The notes below the pieces were generated by a model. The model was not told the origin of the DNA and searched no databases. It saw only the letters and a program-made list of their open reading frames with translations. Positions 1 through 9,062 of a stretch of 64,000 nt of DNA are shown here, in pieces (position 1 is the stretch's first letter; every line of letters begins with the position of its first letter). The DNA is taken from positions 83,059 to 147,058 of the forward strand of contig JAKAGT010000010.1 in assembly GCA_021825585.1 (NCBI GenBank). Reading direction: 5' to 3'. The stretch is from Bacteroidota bacterium (GTDB taxonomy: Bacteria; Bacteroidota; Ignavibacteria; Kryptoniales; JAKASW01). The position numbers were made by a program, and so were the translations under genes.

Positions 1-861
1 CTTCTCAGAACCTTCTCCTCTCCAGCCGTTGCCCGTTACCAGGACTCCGCCAATTCGCGAGACCGCGGAAGATTTCGTCGTATCCAGCGGGATGGAAAGC
101 AGATATCCGCTCTTTACCTGAGACAGGACTTGTGCGGAATCAGGCTGTATGATAAAAGAAGAGTCGTCGGGGAAAAACATCATCTCCTTGATAGCTCCGT
201 TGAACCAATCCGGTTTCATTGCTACGATTCTCAGATGTCCTTCACCGATTACTGCTTTGAAGCGCCAGCCGGAATCCTCAAGCGGGAGCCGCGAACGGGC
301 CTCTGCAAAGAGCCTCGAATTTTCGGCAGCGAGCTCGGCCGGACCGCCGCTCACCTTCAATTGAACGGAGGCCTCTGCCTTCCCCGGAACACAGCTTTCC
401 TGACACGCAAGCCAGCCAAGATTTGCCGTCAGGCCGACTGTCTGGCCGGTTTTCAAATCGGACGGCGGAGTTATCTGCGCGAGAAGGTAAACCGTGCCGT
501 CATATCCGTAGTTTACCAACCCCTCAAAGTCGAATCTCCTGGGATAGGGCCACTGGATCGGGCCTGCAGTGAATCCCTCGGGCAACTTCCACTGAATTGA
601 GGTTGGATAGCCGGAATTGCCGGGGTTCTTCCAGTAGATGTGCCATCCGGGCGATACCTCTAATCGAACGGCCACCCAGAACGGCCTGCCGGGTTGAACT
701 GTCATGACTTCCGAAATTATGCTCGCTTCGACGTGTGAGGTAACGTTCGACGTTTGTGAGAAGGTCGTGCCGCCGAAGAGTAGCACGGGAATGAAGAGGG
801 TTAATATTCGTTTCACGATTAATCCAGACTGTTTAGTTATCGCCTGATGCAGCTTTTTCAT
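1..861 (-). CDS. DsbD-like protein-disulfide reductase, N-terminal part (runs off the window)
   Basis: The frame is open from an ATG at 861 to base 1 with no stop, giving 287 codons of a gene whose 3' end lies outside the window. After a hydrophobic export segment (about residues 17-36) the protein carries the periplasmic N-terminal domain of DsbD/ScsB-type reductases. The conserved WHIYWKNPG stretch lies at residues 73-81, WPYPRRF at 104-110 and the WLACQESCVPG segment at 150-160 contains a cysteine pair (C153, C157). Family members carry reducing power across the inner membrane to periplasmic thiols through a membrane domain and a C-terminal thioredoxin domain, both outside this window. A GTG at 816 would give a more compact signal peptide and is an alternative start. 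The gene shares no obvious function with the restriction gene downstream. Confidence 0.8.
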   Translation of the reverse strand, partial: MKKLHQAITKQSGLIVKRILTLFIPVLLFGGTTFSQTSNVTSHVEASIISEVMTVQPGRPFWVAVRLEVSPGWHIYWKNPGNSGYPTSIQWKLPEGFTAGPIQWPYPRRFDFEGLVNYGYDGTVYLLAQITPPSDLKTGQTVGLTANLGWLACQESCVPGKAEASVQLKVSGGPAELAAENSRLFAEARSRLPLEDSGWRFKAVIGEGHLRIVAMKPDWFNGAIKEMMFFPDDSSFIIQPDSAQVLSQVKSGYLLSIPLDTTKSSAVSRIGGVLVTGNGWRGEGSEK

Positions 862-1055
862 GTCAAATGATTAGATGCAGTTTATCTTATAGCGTTGCCG
901 CTGTAATTCTTGACGGTCTTCTGTAATTGATTGATATTTCGAACCCTGCTGCGGCACCCATTTGTCACAAGAATGTATAACATCGCGTGTTCATCCTCAA
1001 TGAAGTTAACATTGTGGTTAGACTTTTCGGCCAGATCTCCAGGATGGTGAAAGTG

Positions 1056-3734
1056 CTAAGGAACAACTTTAGCATAGGTGCCTGTTAAAAATTTGAAACT
1101 CATGTTTAGCTGCACTGCCCCGTGAGGTATGAGAACATACTTCCATGGTTTGCCAGCGTGCTTTATGGTGTAGTCGGTGGCATACTTACAGTACTCAAGG
1201 GCTGCTTTGGATTTCTGCTGAACCTCGTCGGAATTCATCTCGCCTTCCTTCTTTGTCTCCACCATATAGATGGCATCTGCCGTTTCTGCGACGAAGTCAG
1301 GGTGATATTGTCTTGTGTTGTGATTCCAGTAAATGTAGAACTGGTTCGATGCCGGCCTCAGCCACTTGAGGACGTCTTTGTCGCTTTCAAGAATGGCAGC
1401 GAAGTCCTTTTCTGTCTTGGAATCGAATTTGTATAGATTATGGCAGGCCTTTGAAAAGCCGCCGAAGATCTTGGTCGGGATTGCGCTTGTCGGTGTTATC
1501 GTGTCTGTGTAATGAAAGATGCTGTCCTTTGAATACTTCGAGTAATTGTGCTCCTCAATGCGGGTGAAAGCCCTTACGATCGGCTCCTGGAACGATGGCG
1601 TTTCAATGTAGAAATGCTCCATCAGCTGTGCATAGATGAAGTCGGCAATCTCTTTCTTGTGGTACTGAACAACGTTGACCAGCGGGTCCTCGTCAAGATA
1701 AGACCGGAAGTGTGTGATGGCTTCATCAGCAAGCTCAAATAAAAAGTCGGACTGTTTGTCGTAGTCGACCTCAGGGTGGTTGATCAGCTCGTTGACAATA
1801 ATATTGTCAAGCCTGTCGGGTATAATTCGACCTCCCCCGATTACTGTATCGGTGCCGTTTTCCTGTTCACGCAGCTTTTTTATCAGTATCTCCTCGGAAA
1901 CAGGCTGATATCTCAGATTCTTCGCGTCAAGAACGAAAGGCTTGAATCCGGACTTTACCTCGTTAGACTGTTGTATGACAATTCTCGGGATCTCTATGAT
2001 GTGCTGAGAAAATTCGGAAACAGCCGCTTCGTATTGCCTCTTTGCTTCGCTGATCAGCTCGCCGGCGAATAAGCTCTGCTGGGGATCAGAGGTTATGTGC
2101 TGCTCGATTTTCTGGAAGGCTATTTCGGCAACCTCTTTTGTGGTCAGGTCAGCTACGTTCTTTGCATCGGTGTTCAGTTCCGGAAGTACTGAGAGGATGA
2201 GTTTCTTTGCCTCCAGTTCGGAGAGCGCCTGTTTCTTTTCCGTTGCGTCGGTTATCGCCTCGATGCGCCGTTTGTCTTCCTCGGCCTTCTTATCGATTAC
2301 GGAGACGCTGGTAACAACCTCCTTCGACTGCTCCAGCTCATCGACATCGATCTCGATGATGTTTTCCTTCCTGATGATCGAGTCCGGCTTATTCGCTTCG
2401 TCAATGATTTCCTGAAACTTGTCATGTGCTACGATCGTGAGCTTGTCGACTTTGTCGGCGCCGGTGCGCTTCCCGTATGGAAGACGAAGTCCGCGGCCGA
2501 TTGTCTGCTCGCGAAGTGTCGTTGAAGCGGCCGCGCGAAGAGGAATAATCGTGTAAAGGTTTGTGACGTCCCAGCCCTCTTTCAGCATATTGACGTGAAT
2601 TACGATCTCGATCTTATTCTCCGGGCTCTCCAGAGAGACGAGCTGGGCTATGTTTTCGTCCTTCTCTTCACCGGACTGGTTGGAGTGAATCTCCATGACT
2701 TTATCCGCGTAACGGCCGTCGAAAAACGAAGGAGAGGTTATCAGTTCTTTGAGCTGGCTGGCATGCTCGGTATCCTTGGATACGACAAGGACAAACGGTT
2801 TTACTTTCTGAGTCCTGGAGTCACGTGAATAGATGTCGAGCGCGACTTTGGTATCTTCGTGGATCCGAATGCCATCTTCGAGCTTTATCCGGTCAAGTTC
2901 CTCAGCCTTGTAATGGGAGGGGTCAAAGTCTTTGCGTGTCGCTACCGCGGGTTCCTTCACGAAGCCGTCCCGAATTGCCTTGGCAAGAGAATACTCATAG
3001 ACCACGTTCTTGAACTTCGTGGTGCCGCCGCTTCGTTCGACCTGGGGTGTAGCAGTCAGCTCAAGGCCGAGGATCGGATTGAGCTCGTTTATGACTTCCA
3101 TTCCCCGCTCGGCACGGTAGTGATGGGATTCGTCCATCAGCAGAACCAGATCGTCCAGATTCGATAGGTAATTGAAATACGATTCGCCGAGGTATTCCAC
3201 AAGTCTCTTGATTCGCGGAAGCTTCCCACCGCGCATTTCTGAATTTATTTTTGAAATGTTGAACAAGTTTATATGCACTTCGGACTCAAACAGCGCAATC
3301 TGCGACAGCGAGTCGTAATTGTCCCCGGTTACTATTTTCGGGCGGGAGTGAACGAACTCTCCGATGCCCTGGAAGACGTATTTGGGGCTTGAGGTGTTTT
3401 CGAAGTCCGCGATCAGCTTGTTGTAGACGGTTAAGTTGGGAGCCAGGACGAAGAAGTTCTTAATCCCTTTCTCAAGGAATAAATAAGCGGCGAAGGCGCC
3501 CATCAGTCTCGTTTTCCCGACGCCGGTTGCCAGTGCGAAGCAGACCGATGGAAAGCTGCGCTCGAAATCAGAACAGGTCGGATAGAGTGACTTCACCTTA
3601 GCAAGTTCCGATTGAATGTCGGCGTTTTTCTTGAGAGTTAATCTATCCGTGATGGCGGAGAGGATATCGAGGCTGTCGGCTTGGGGCTGCCTGAGGCTGA
3701 GGCGGTTCTTGATCTGATTTGCGGTACGGTTCAT
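1056..3734 (-). CDS. res: Type III restriction enzyme, Res subunit (helicase-nuclease)
   Basis: This 892-residue protein is the ATP-dependent translocase and nuclease subunit of a type III restriction-modification system. Superfamily 2 helicase motifs are visible: Walker A ATGVGKTR at residues 69-76, DESHH at 201-205, TATP at 227-230, and a motif VI-like QTIGRGLRLP segment near residue 415. The C-terminal part holds a PD-(D/E)XK nuclease motif, D813 in HPDF followed by E826-T-K828. Length and domain order fit Res proteins. The methyltransferase partner lies upstream at 5545-7233, separated from res by a Bro-N gene, a GxxExxY gene and palindromic repeats, an unusual spacing because mod and res are normally adjacent. 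No clear Shine-Dalgarno sequence precedes the ATG, and repeat copy 3747-3847 begins only 12 bases upstream of it. Confidence 0.92.
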   Translation of the reverse strand: MNRTANQIKNRLSLRQPQADSLDILSAITDRLTLKKNADIQSELAKVKSLYPTCSDFERSFPSVCFALATGVGKTRLMGAFAAYLFLEKGIKNFFVLAPNLTVYNKLIADFENTSSPKYVFQGIGEFVHSRPKIVTGDNYDSLSQIALFESEVHINLFNISKINSEMRGGKLPRIKRLVEYLGESYFNYLSNLDDLVLLMDESHHYRAERGMEVINELNPILGLELTATPQVERSGGTTKFKNVVYEYSLAKAIRDGFVKEPAVATRKDFDPSHYKAEELDRIKLEDGIRIHEDTKVALDIYSRDSRTQKVKPFVLVVSKDTEHASQLKELITSPSFFDGRYADKVMEIHSNQSGEEKDENIAQLVSLESPENKIEIVIHVNMLKEGWDVTNLYTIIPLRAAASTTLREQTIGRGLRLPYGKRTGADKVDKLTIVAHDKFQEIIDEANKPDSIIRKENIIEIDVDELEQSKEVVTSVSVIDKKAEEDKRRIEAITDATEKKQALSELEAKKLILSVLPELNTDAKNVADLTTKEVAEIAFQKIEQHITSDPQQSLFAGELISEAKRQYEAAVSEFSQHIIEIPRIVIQQSNEVKSGFKPFVLDAKNLRYQPVSEEILIKKLREQENGTDTVIGGGRIIPDRLDNIIVNELINHPEVDYDKQSDFLFELADEAITHFRSYLDEDPLVNVVQYHKKEIADFIYAQLMEHFYIETPSFQEPIVRAFTRIEEHNYSKYSKDSIFHYTDTITPTSAIPTKIFGGFSKACHNLYKFDSKTEKDFAAILESDKDVLKWLRPASNQFYIYWNHNTRQYHPDFVAETADAIYMVETKKEGEMNSDEVQQKSKAALEYCKYATDYTIKHAGKPWKYVLIPHGAVQLNMSFKFLTGTYAKVVP

Positions 3735-3746
3735 AATGGTTTAATG

Positions 3747-3847
3747 GCACGCAGAAAACACTGAAGAAGCACAGATTCTCACTGATATGTCCATGATAAT
3801 CGTCTTATCTGTAATCATCTCGTATCTTTCGGTGTCATCTGTGTGCC
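3747..3847. repeat. Palindromic GCACAC/GTGTGC repeat, copy A
   Basis: An imperfect palindrome of about 100 bases with GCACGCAG at one end and CTGTGTGC at the other. It contains the blocks CACTGA, ATCTGTNNTCATCTCGT and TTTCNGTGT that recur in the other copies (3866, 4392, 5442, 12190, 12394, 12501). It lies just upstream of res. The transcript of either strand could fold into a long hairpin. Confidence 0.7.
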
Positions 3848-3865
3848 ATCCCTTTTTCTTTTATT

Positions 3866-3949
3866 GCACACTGATGACACTGAATCAACAGATTCGCACT
3901 GATTGAATTATCTGTGACCATCTCGTTTGTTTCAGTAAATTCTGCGTGC
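3866..3949. repeat. Palindromic GCACAC/GTGTGC repeat, copy B
   Basis: A second copy in direct succession to copy A, 84 bases long, running from GCACACTGATG to TTCTGCGTGC. Its last base is the first base (plus strand) of the CTA that reads as the TAG stop of the GxxExxY gene, so the gene ends exactly where the repeat begins on the minus strand. Confidence 0.7.
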
Positions 3950-4353
3950 TATTTCTTTTCCTTTCGGTCGTTTGTGAAGATCTTCCTCTTTATTTCAGGC
4001 TTTTTTCCAAAGTTGAGTAATAGCCCAACTTCAACATTTGTAGCCTTTAAGTAGTTAATAAGTTGATACTCATGTTCCTCAGCCAAAGCCTCAACAGCTT
4101 TGAGCTCAACGATGACTGTATCTTCCACAACAATATCGGCGAAATAGTCACCGACAATTGAATCCTTGAAATAAACCTTTATCGGTTGCTGAGCTTTTGC
4201 TCGCAAACCTTTTTCCGCAAGAACAACCAGCATCGCATTTTCATAAACCTTTTCCAGGAACCCGAAACCCAGAGTGTTGTAAACCTCATAGAAGCAGCTA
4301 ATGATCTTCTCGGTCAGTTCTTTGTGAAGATAGTTGCTCTTATCTGTGGTCAT
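3949..4353 (-). CDS. GxxExxY protein (PD-(D/E)XK-like nuclease family)
   Basis: A 134-residue protein with the family motif at G31-F-L-E34-K-V-Y37. A nuclease-like core follows, with D73 and E83-L-K85 spaced as in PD-(D/E)XK enzymes. GxxExxY proteins are small and poorly characterised, and are often found singly or inside unrelated operons. I place the start at the ATG at 4353. The longer open frame upstream to 4512 is only translated repeat sequence. That start codon lies inside a repeat block (GAGATGACCACAGATAAG) which also occurs in non-coding copies, and the stop codon touches copy B, so the gene sits precisely between repeat ends like a cassette. The function is unknown. Nuclease activity is inferred from the motif only. 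Confidence 0.82.
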   Translation of the reverse strand: MTTDKSNYLHKELTEKIISCFYEVYNTLGFGFLEKVYENAMLVVLAEKGLRAKAQQPIKVYFKDSIVGDYFADIVVEDTVIVELKAVEALAEEHEYQLINYLKATNVEVGLLLNFGKKPEIKRKIFTNDRKEKK

Positions 4354-4391
4354 CTCGTCTCTTTCTGTGTATTCTGTGTGCAAAAAGCTTC

Positions 4392-4540
4392 GCACACTTG
4401 CCGCCTTGCGGCATCCCGCATCATCTAATAAATCTGATGTCGGAGCGGGAGATAACACTGAAAACGCACTGATTCCCACTGATAAGAAAATGTTATTCCT
4501 ATCTGTGGTCATCTCGTCTTTTTCAGTGTAGTCCGTGTGC
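4392..4540. repeat. Palindromic repeat with hairpin core, copy D (plus half copy 4333-4381)
   Basis: This copy starts GCACACTTGCCGCCTTGCGG and holds a hairpin-forming core (GCCGC-CTT-GCGGC, then CATCCCGC pairing loosely with GCGGGAGAT) followed by the usual tail ending GTCCGTGTGC. Its last base overlaps the CTA that encodes the TAG stop of the Bro-N gene. A half copy lies immediately to the left, 4333-4381, and contains the start codon of the GxxExxY gene. Confidence 0.65.
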
Positions 4541-5385
4541 TATCTTTTCTTTCCGTTATCAAGTTCTCTCCTTTTTCTCTGAGAAAGCTCTTTGAAGTTC
4601 TTGCTGGTCACAACTTTCCTGCCCGATTTCTTTTCCAACTCTTTTCTTGCGTTTCCAGCGACTGTTCCACCTTCTACGGCGGCCCTTTCATTCTCGGGGA
4701 GCCCTTGAGCGTCTTTATTGCGGGCTATCTCGGTGGTTGCTGCCTCGCCGAGCATGGTGAATATCAATTCCAGATCGGTCATGTGATCGCGGAGATTCTC
4801 TTGTGGCTTCGACAAGCCTTTGAATTTCTTGTAGTCGGCTGGGCTCAAGCCAAAGGTGGCTTTGCTTATGTCGGCAGTAAGTATCGCATACTCGACGCCT
4901 TCTTTGACACCGCGTTTTTTCCATTCAGCGGTCAATTCGTCCCGGACAGCGATGCCGCGGACACGTTTTTCGATCCACTCATCGCTGTAACCTTTTGCTT
5001 TATAGATCTCCTTCATTCGCGTCTGGGCAAGCTCAGGATTCTCAATTTCCTCAAGGCGTTCATTCCCAACTTTTGCTAACCAGAGCTTGAAGGGTTCTGC
5101 TTTCGGAGAAGGAATGGATTGAATAATTCTCAACAAGCCTTGCGCGTTTGCACAACTCATTCGCTGTCTTCCACCTGGAGTATCAACCGAAAGGGCAGGT
5201 ACAAATTGTACCCATCCTTTGGCAAGTTCAGGATCACGCTGCTTCATTCGCTTCACATATTGCTTGGGATCGGCACTATCGGTCAAGGCGGCAACGACAT
5301 CTTCGACAACGAAGTAAAGTTTCTGGTCTGCGTCGTTCCAAGCTGATCGAATCTTCTTTTCTTCAAAGAGTTTAATGTTCGCCAT
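4540..5385 (-). CDS. Bro-N domain protein (phage antirepressor/DinD-like)
   Basis: A 281-residue protein whose first 110 residues match the Bro-N domain found in phage antirepressors and in DinD-type proteins (pattern IRSAWNDADQKLYFVVEDVV, then DPKQYVKRMKQRD and a GLLRIIQSIPSPKAEPFKLWLA segment). The C-terminal half is charged and helical (roughly residues 120-281) with a lysine/arginine-rich end. Proteins of this kind are frequently encoded inside restriction-modification loci, where a regulatory or DNA-damage role has been suggested, but the biochemical function is not settled. A strong GAGGAGG lies upstream of the ATG. A perfect 17-base inverted repeat sits a few bases further upstream and could be an operator. 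The stop codon coincides with the edge of a repeat copy. Confidence 0.82.
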   Translation of the reverse strand: MANIKLFEEKKIRSAWNDADQKLYFVVEDVVAALTDSADPKQYVKRMKQRDPELAKGWVQFVPALSVDTPGGRQRMSCANAQGLLRIIQSIPSPKAEPFKLWLAKVGNERLEEIENPELAQTRMKEIYKAKGYSDEWIEKRVRGIAVRDELTAEWKKRGVKEGVEYAILTADISKATFGLSPADYKKFKGLSKPQENLRDHMTDLELIFTMLGEAATTEIARNKDAQGLPENERAAVEGGTVAGNARKELEKKSGRKVVTSKNFKELSQRKRRELDNGKKR

Positions 5386-5403
5386 GCATAAGCCTCCTCA
5401 AAG

Positions 5404-5420
5404 CGTGACAATTTGTCACG
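5404..5420. promoter_or_regulatory. Perfect inverted repeat upstream of the Bro-N gene
   Basis: CGTGACAATTTGTCACG is a perfect 8+1+8 palindrome lying 5 bases beyond the Shine-Dalgarno sequence of the Bro-N gene. It could be a binding site for a dimeric regulator, possibly the Bro-N protein itself, or a small hairpin affecting translation. The palindrome is seen directly; the role is inferred. Confidence 0.4.
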
Positions 5421-5441
5421 GTTTCGTTTCCCTCTTCTTTT

Positions 5442-5538
5442 GCACACAGATTCCACAGAAGAAGCACTGATTTTCACTGATAAGGAAATATTATTCTTAT
5501 CTGTGTTCATCTCGTTTCTTTCTGTGTATTCTGTGTGC
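5442..5538. repeat. Palindromic GCACAC/GTGTGC repeat, copy E
   Basis: A 97-base copy without the hairpin core, running from GCACACAGATTCCACAG to TATTCTGTGTGC. It lies between the Bro-N and mod genes and ends 6 bases before the mod stop codon. Confidence 0.7.
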
Positions 5539-5544
5539 TTTCTT

Positions 5545-7233
5545 TCAGAACAGCCTCTCCTGTTTTTCATCCGCCTTCTGCCTCTTTGACTTCGATGGGT
5601 TGGAGGCGATAGGGCCGGTCGGAACGAAATCGGGTTCACCGTCTTCTCGGGGCATATTTATGATGTTCAGACTGTAATCCTCTTTGCCGAACTCGCACCG
5701 GCCAAGGAGCATCTTCGGAATCTTCTTGATCGTGATGTTCGGGTACTTATCAGCAGCCTTGCTGAAAGAGGTGCAGCAGATCAGAAGACTTTCATCCGAT
5801 TTCATTTCGCTCTGAATTGTATCCACTAAGTCGACGCTGACGAAGTTCGTCGTGGTGAAGATATAGTCCTTTTCAGTGGACTGGCCCTGCTTCCAGTAGT
5901 AGGTTTCGTCCGGCTGGAATCGGAATCCTTCATGTTTTGCCATTGCGGCGGCAAGCTGTGCAGCATTGTACTGCTTGTTGATGATCCAGTTGCCCTTCTT
6001 GTCCTGGAGAAGCAAAGATGGAGCGAGGTAGTAGTACTTGAATCCACCGCCGCCCTTCCAGTTCTGAGCTTCGCTGATGCCGCCCTGGTCTGTTCCATCA
6101 CAGACCATCTTTAGCCGAGGAATGCAATGAGTATGGCAATGTTCGCCAAGTTCGATGCCAATCCATTTGCGCTTCATCTTGTGAGCGACAGCGGCTGTAG
6201 TGCCTGAACCAAGGAAGGAGTCGAGAACCCAGTCGCCTTCCTTTGAACCAACAGCAATAATGCGGTCGATTAGGCGTTCAGGCTTGGGGGTTGCAAAAAT
6301 CTCCTCGCTGTTGAAATCCTTCACTTCTCGCTTTGCCTCTTGGTTATCACCGACTTCTTGTCGGAGCCATATGGTCTGGCACACCATTCCTTCTTGGACT
6401 TCCGAAAGGAATCGCTTCACCCGAGGTACGTTATTTCCATTAGCGCCGAAATAAAGTCGTTTATCTGCTAATAGTTCCTGATACCTCTTGGGACTTGCGC
6501 CCCAGCACCGACCACTGGGCGGAAGTAGTGTTCGTCCGGACGGCGTTACAATCTCATAAATGTTTCCACTTTCACCAGTTCGTGCAAATTGGGCGCCACG
6601 TTGTCCGCCAGTGAGACTAATCGTAAAGTCACTTGACATCCACATTCCGCGAGGGTCATTGTCCGGGTTTCTGTATCTTGACTCAGCCAGCACTGATCTC
6701 TCAAGTAAATTCGGTCTCCATGTTTGTTTGTCCCTTGCATATACAAGTATGTGGTCATGACTGTCGGAAAGCCAAACCGCATTGGCCTGCGGGGAAGATT
6801 TCTTCTGCCAAATGACATTGTTCACGAAGTTTCTTCTCCCAAAAACTTCATCGCATAAGATCTTTAAATAATGGCTTTCATCGTCATCGATGGATATCCA
6901 GATTGAGCCGTCATTGCTAAGCAGCGAATACAGAAGCTCAAGACGGGGTTTCATCAGGTTCAGCCAGATTGAATGTTCGAGGCTGTCATCATAGTGTTCG
7001 AATGCGTTGCCCGTGTTGTACGGTGGATCGATGTAAATGCACTTTATCTTTTCAGCAAAGTTCTGTTCGAGTGCCTTCAAGGCGAGCAGGTTGTCACCGT
7101 AGATGAGCATGTTCTCGGTGTTCTTGTCGCCGTAAGACTTCTCTGGATCTTCGATGAGGATTCGCGGCTCGAGCTTGGGCTGCTCGCCTTTGCCGATCCA
7201 GCTTAGTTCGAGTTTTTGTTTGTTGTTAGTCAT
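5545..7233 (-). CDS. mod: Type III DNA-methyltransferase, Mod subunit (adenine-specific)
   Basis: A 562-residue beta-class DNA methyltransferase. The catalytic motif DPPY is at residues 69-72 (YIDPPYNTGNAF) and the S-adenosylmethionine motif FLGSGTT at 340-346, the order expected for N6-adenine or N4-cytosine beta-class enzymes. The region between them (about 150-320) is the target-recognition part. In a type III system Mod methylates one strand of a short non-palindromic site and also guides Res. It lies 83 bases downstream of gajB and is read in the same direction, so Gabija and restriction genes may be co-transcribed. The start at 7233 has no obvious Shine-Dalgarno sequence. The protein ends QKADEKQERLF, common for such Mod proteins. 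Confidence 0.93.
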   Translation of the reverse strand: MTNNKQKLELSWIGKGEQPKLEPRILIEDPEKSYGDKNTENMLIYGDNLLALKALEQNFAEKIKCIYIDPPYNTGNAFEHYDDSLEHSIWLNLMKPRLELLYSLLSNDGSIWISIDDDESHYLKILCDEVFGRRNFVNNVIWQKKSSPQANAVWLSDSHDHILVYARDKQTWRPNLLERSVLAESRYRNPDNDPRGMWMSSDFTISLTGGQRGAQFARTGESGNIYEIVTPSGRTLLPPSGRCWGASPKRYQELLADKRLYFGANGNNVPRVKRFLSEVQEGMVCQTIWLRQEVGDNQEAKREVKDFNSEEIFATPKPERLIDRIIAVGSKEGDWVLDSFLGSGTTAAVAHKMKRKWIGIELGEHCHTHCIPRLKMVCDGTDQGGISEAQNWKGGGGFKYYYLAPSLLLQDKKGNWIINKQYNAAQLAAAMAKHEGFRFQPDETYYWKQGQSTEKDYIFTTTNFVSVDLVDTIQSEMKSDESLLICCTSFSKAADKYPNITIKKIPKMLLGRCEFGKEDYSLNIINMPREDGEPDFVPTGPIASNPSKSKRQKADEKQERLF

Positions 7234-7316
7234 ATCTGTAATGTGTAATTCTGCTTCGTTGTCTCATATCCTCTTCGGCAACATTCTCTTTTTTGCGCAG
7301 AATGGGATTAGGTCTA

Positions 7317-9062
7317 TCAGGTAATATCAAGTTTCTTCCTCCATACTTCACAATCACTTTCAGGCACAGCGATCCATAATATTTTACGAGGACGTGTCAT
7401 GGCGACATAAACCGTTCTAAGTTCTTCTTTTTGTTTACTGGACAAAGTCTTTTTAGGAAATAGTAAAGTCTCATAATTTGAGTTGCCTGCTTTGTGAGCA
7501 AGAACCAACATGACCGCCTCGAAAGTCTTGCCTTTGGCTGAGTGAATTGTTCCCAAAAAACACTCAGCGTTTGATGGTTGGGCATCCATTTTAAATAGAT
7601 TCTTTATGGCCACATCTGATTTCTTAGCATGTGTGCTCAACTTAATGTTGATCTTATCACTCAAGAGGAGCTGGTTTGCTTCGGCTATCCACTGCTTCAA
7701 CACTGCTTCGCGAGTCGGGGGCAAGAGATTAGCGAATTGAAAAATCTTGTTCCGATAGCTCTTGAAGCCTAGCTCTTCAATTTTGTTATTGATGAATTCC
7801 TCGGAACAGAATTTTAGGCCTGGCTCCACTGCCTTATGGTATCCCCTTTCAATTGATCTGAAACCTCTTCTAAAATCTCCGCTTTCCAGCAAAAACTTTC
7901 CAAAAACAATTTCTCTCACATAGCCATGATTAGTGAGCCACGGCTCTTCGGTTTCTTCAATGGTTGATACTCCGCACCATTTGCCTACAACACGGCGGCT
8001 CCGGAATAGCACGGCGACATCCTCTGAATTAATAGTGATCTGTCTGTCCTTGCAACACTGCAGGTATTCTTGCACAATCTGGTTTACACTTTTTTCGTCC
8101 TCTTTGTGCATTACTACGCGGGGCTTGTAATTGTAATCCTTGTCTGCTCCTATCACTTCGTAGTTTGGGATGCCAAGAAGATGTCGGCTACAATCACAGA
8201 TGGATCTTGAACTCCTCCTGTTCTCATTCAGATCTATTCGACACCACTTCTCCAGTTCATATTTCTTCGTGAATAGTTCTGGCCTAGCATTATTCCATTC
8301 AAAGATTGCTTGGTCAGGGTCTCCAATCAAAGCAATTTGATTCAAGCCCTTGTCCTTCAATATGTCAATAATTGCTATTTGTAGGTCATTTGTATCCTGA
8401 CCTTCGTCAATAATGAAGTGTGAAAACCTATTCAGGATGCCTTTCCCTATGAGACTGTAATCCTTCAAGATTCTATGCGCGATGTATATCGCGTCGGACT
8501 GGTTGGCTTTTCCGTCTTTGAAAAGTGTCTCTTTCGAGCTTCGAATGTGATTCCGTAAATGGAGATATTTACCTCCAAAGAAGGTATTGAGAATATTTCC
8601 GATGGGTATCACTTCCCCTGCGATATCGAAACTGAATAGATCAAAATATTGATAGAAAGCTTTTTCTCCATTGCCTAGGTTCGGATAATACCATCTGTTG
8701 TAAGGTTCTCCGACTAACTCTGGACGTTTTCCGCAGCTCATTATCAGGTGGCCAAATGGCAAGAAGATGTATTGATTTATGAAACTATCGATGGTTCCGA
8801 TGAAGTGAGGGTATCCTACAGGAGTTTTGACATTAAAGGCTTCTTTGAGTTTCTTTTCTATTTCTTGCCAAGCCACATTTGTAAAAGAAAGTGCTGCAAT
8901 ACCTTTACGGGAAAAATCAAATTGGGGATCATGAAGCAATCGGGCGATCCGCGCGGCAACCGAATATGTCTTGCCGCTACCTGGACAGGCCTTCACGACA
9001 AAAATTCCATCCTGGTTGACTACTCTTTTTTGCTGTGCCGACAATGAATCTTCATTTATCAT
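7317..9062 (-). CDS. gajB: Gabija protein GajB, UvrD-like helicase
   Basis: A superfamily 1 (UvrD/Rep-type) helicase of 581 residues from the ATG at 9062. Motifs in order: Walker A PGSGKT at residues 27-32, FIIDEGQDTND (Walker B), IGDPDQAIFEWNNA (motif III), a GTIHSAKGKTFEAV segment (motif V) and VYVAMTRPR (motif VI). The chosen start overlaps the last 11 bases of the upstream gene (ATGATAAATGA), the tight coupling seen between gajA and gajB. An open frame continues 30 codons further upstream inside gajA but carries no helicase sequence. In Gabija, GajB is thought to sense DNA ends and nucleotide changes and to activate the GajA nuclease. The region is visibly A+T-rich (21 G or C in 60 bases at 8341-8400), which suggests transfer. 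Confidence 0.88.
   Translation of the reverse strand: MINEDSLSAQQKRVVNQDGIFVVKACPGSGKTYSVAARIARLLHDPQFDFSRKGIAALSFTNVAWQEIEKKLKEAFNVKTPVGYPHFIGTIDSFINQYIFLPFGHLIMSCGKRPELVGEPYNRWYYPNLGNGEKAFYQYFDLFSFDIAGEVIPIGNILNTFFGGKYLHLRNHIRSSKETLFKDGKANQSDAIYIAHRILKDYSLIGKGILNRFSHFIIDEGQDTNDLQIAIIDILKDKGLNQIALIGDPDQAIFEWNNARPELFTKKYELEKWCRIDLNENRRSSRSICDCSRHLLGIPNYEVIGADKDYNYKPRVVMHKEDEKSVNQIVQEYLQCCKDRQITINSEDVAVLFRSRRVVGKWCGVSTIEETEEPWLTNHGYVREIVFGKFLLESGDFRRGFRSIERGYHKAVEPGLKFCSEEFINNKIEELGFKSYRNKIFQFANLLPPTREAVLKQWIAEANQLLLSDKINIKLSTHAKKSDVAIKNLFKMDAQPSNAECFLGTIHSAKGKTFEAVMLVLAHKAGNSNYETLLFPKKTLSSKQKEELRTVYVAMTRPRKILWIAVPESDCEVWRKKLDIT

Noticed and set aside
130..600. Plus-strand open frames in the first 800 bases
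   Set aside because: They lie antisense to a clear DsbD-type coding sequence that is open to the window edge and explains the region.
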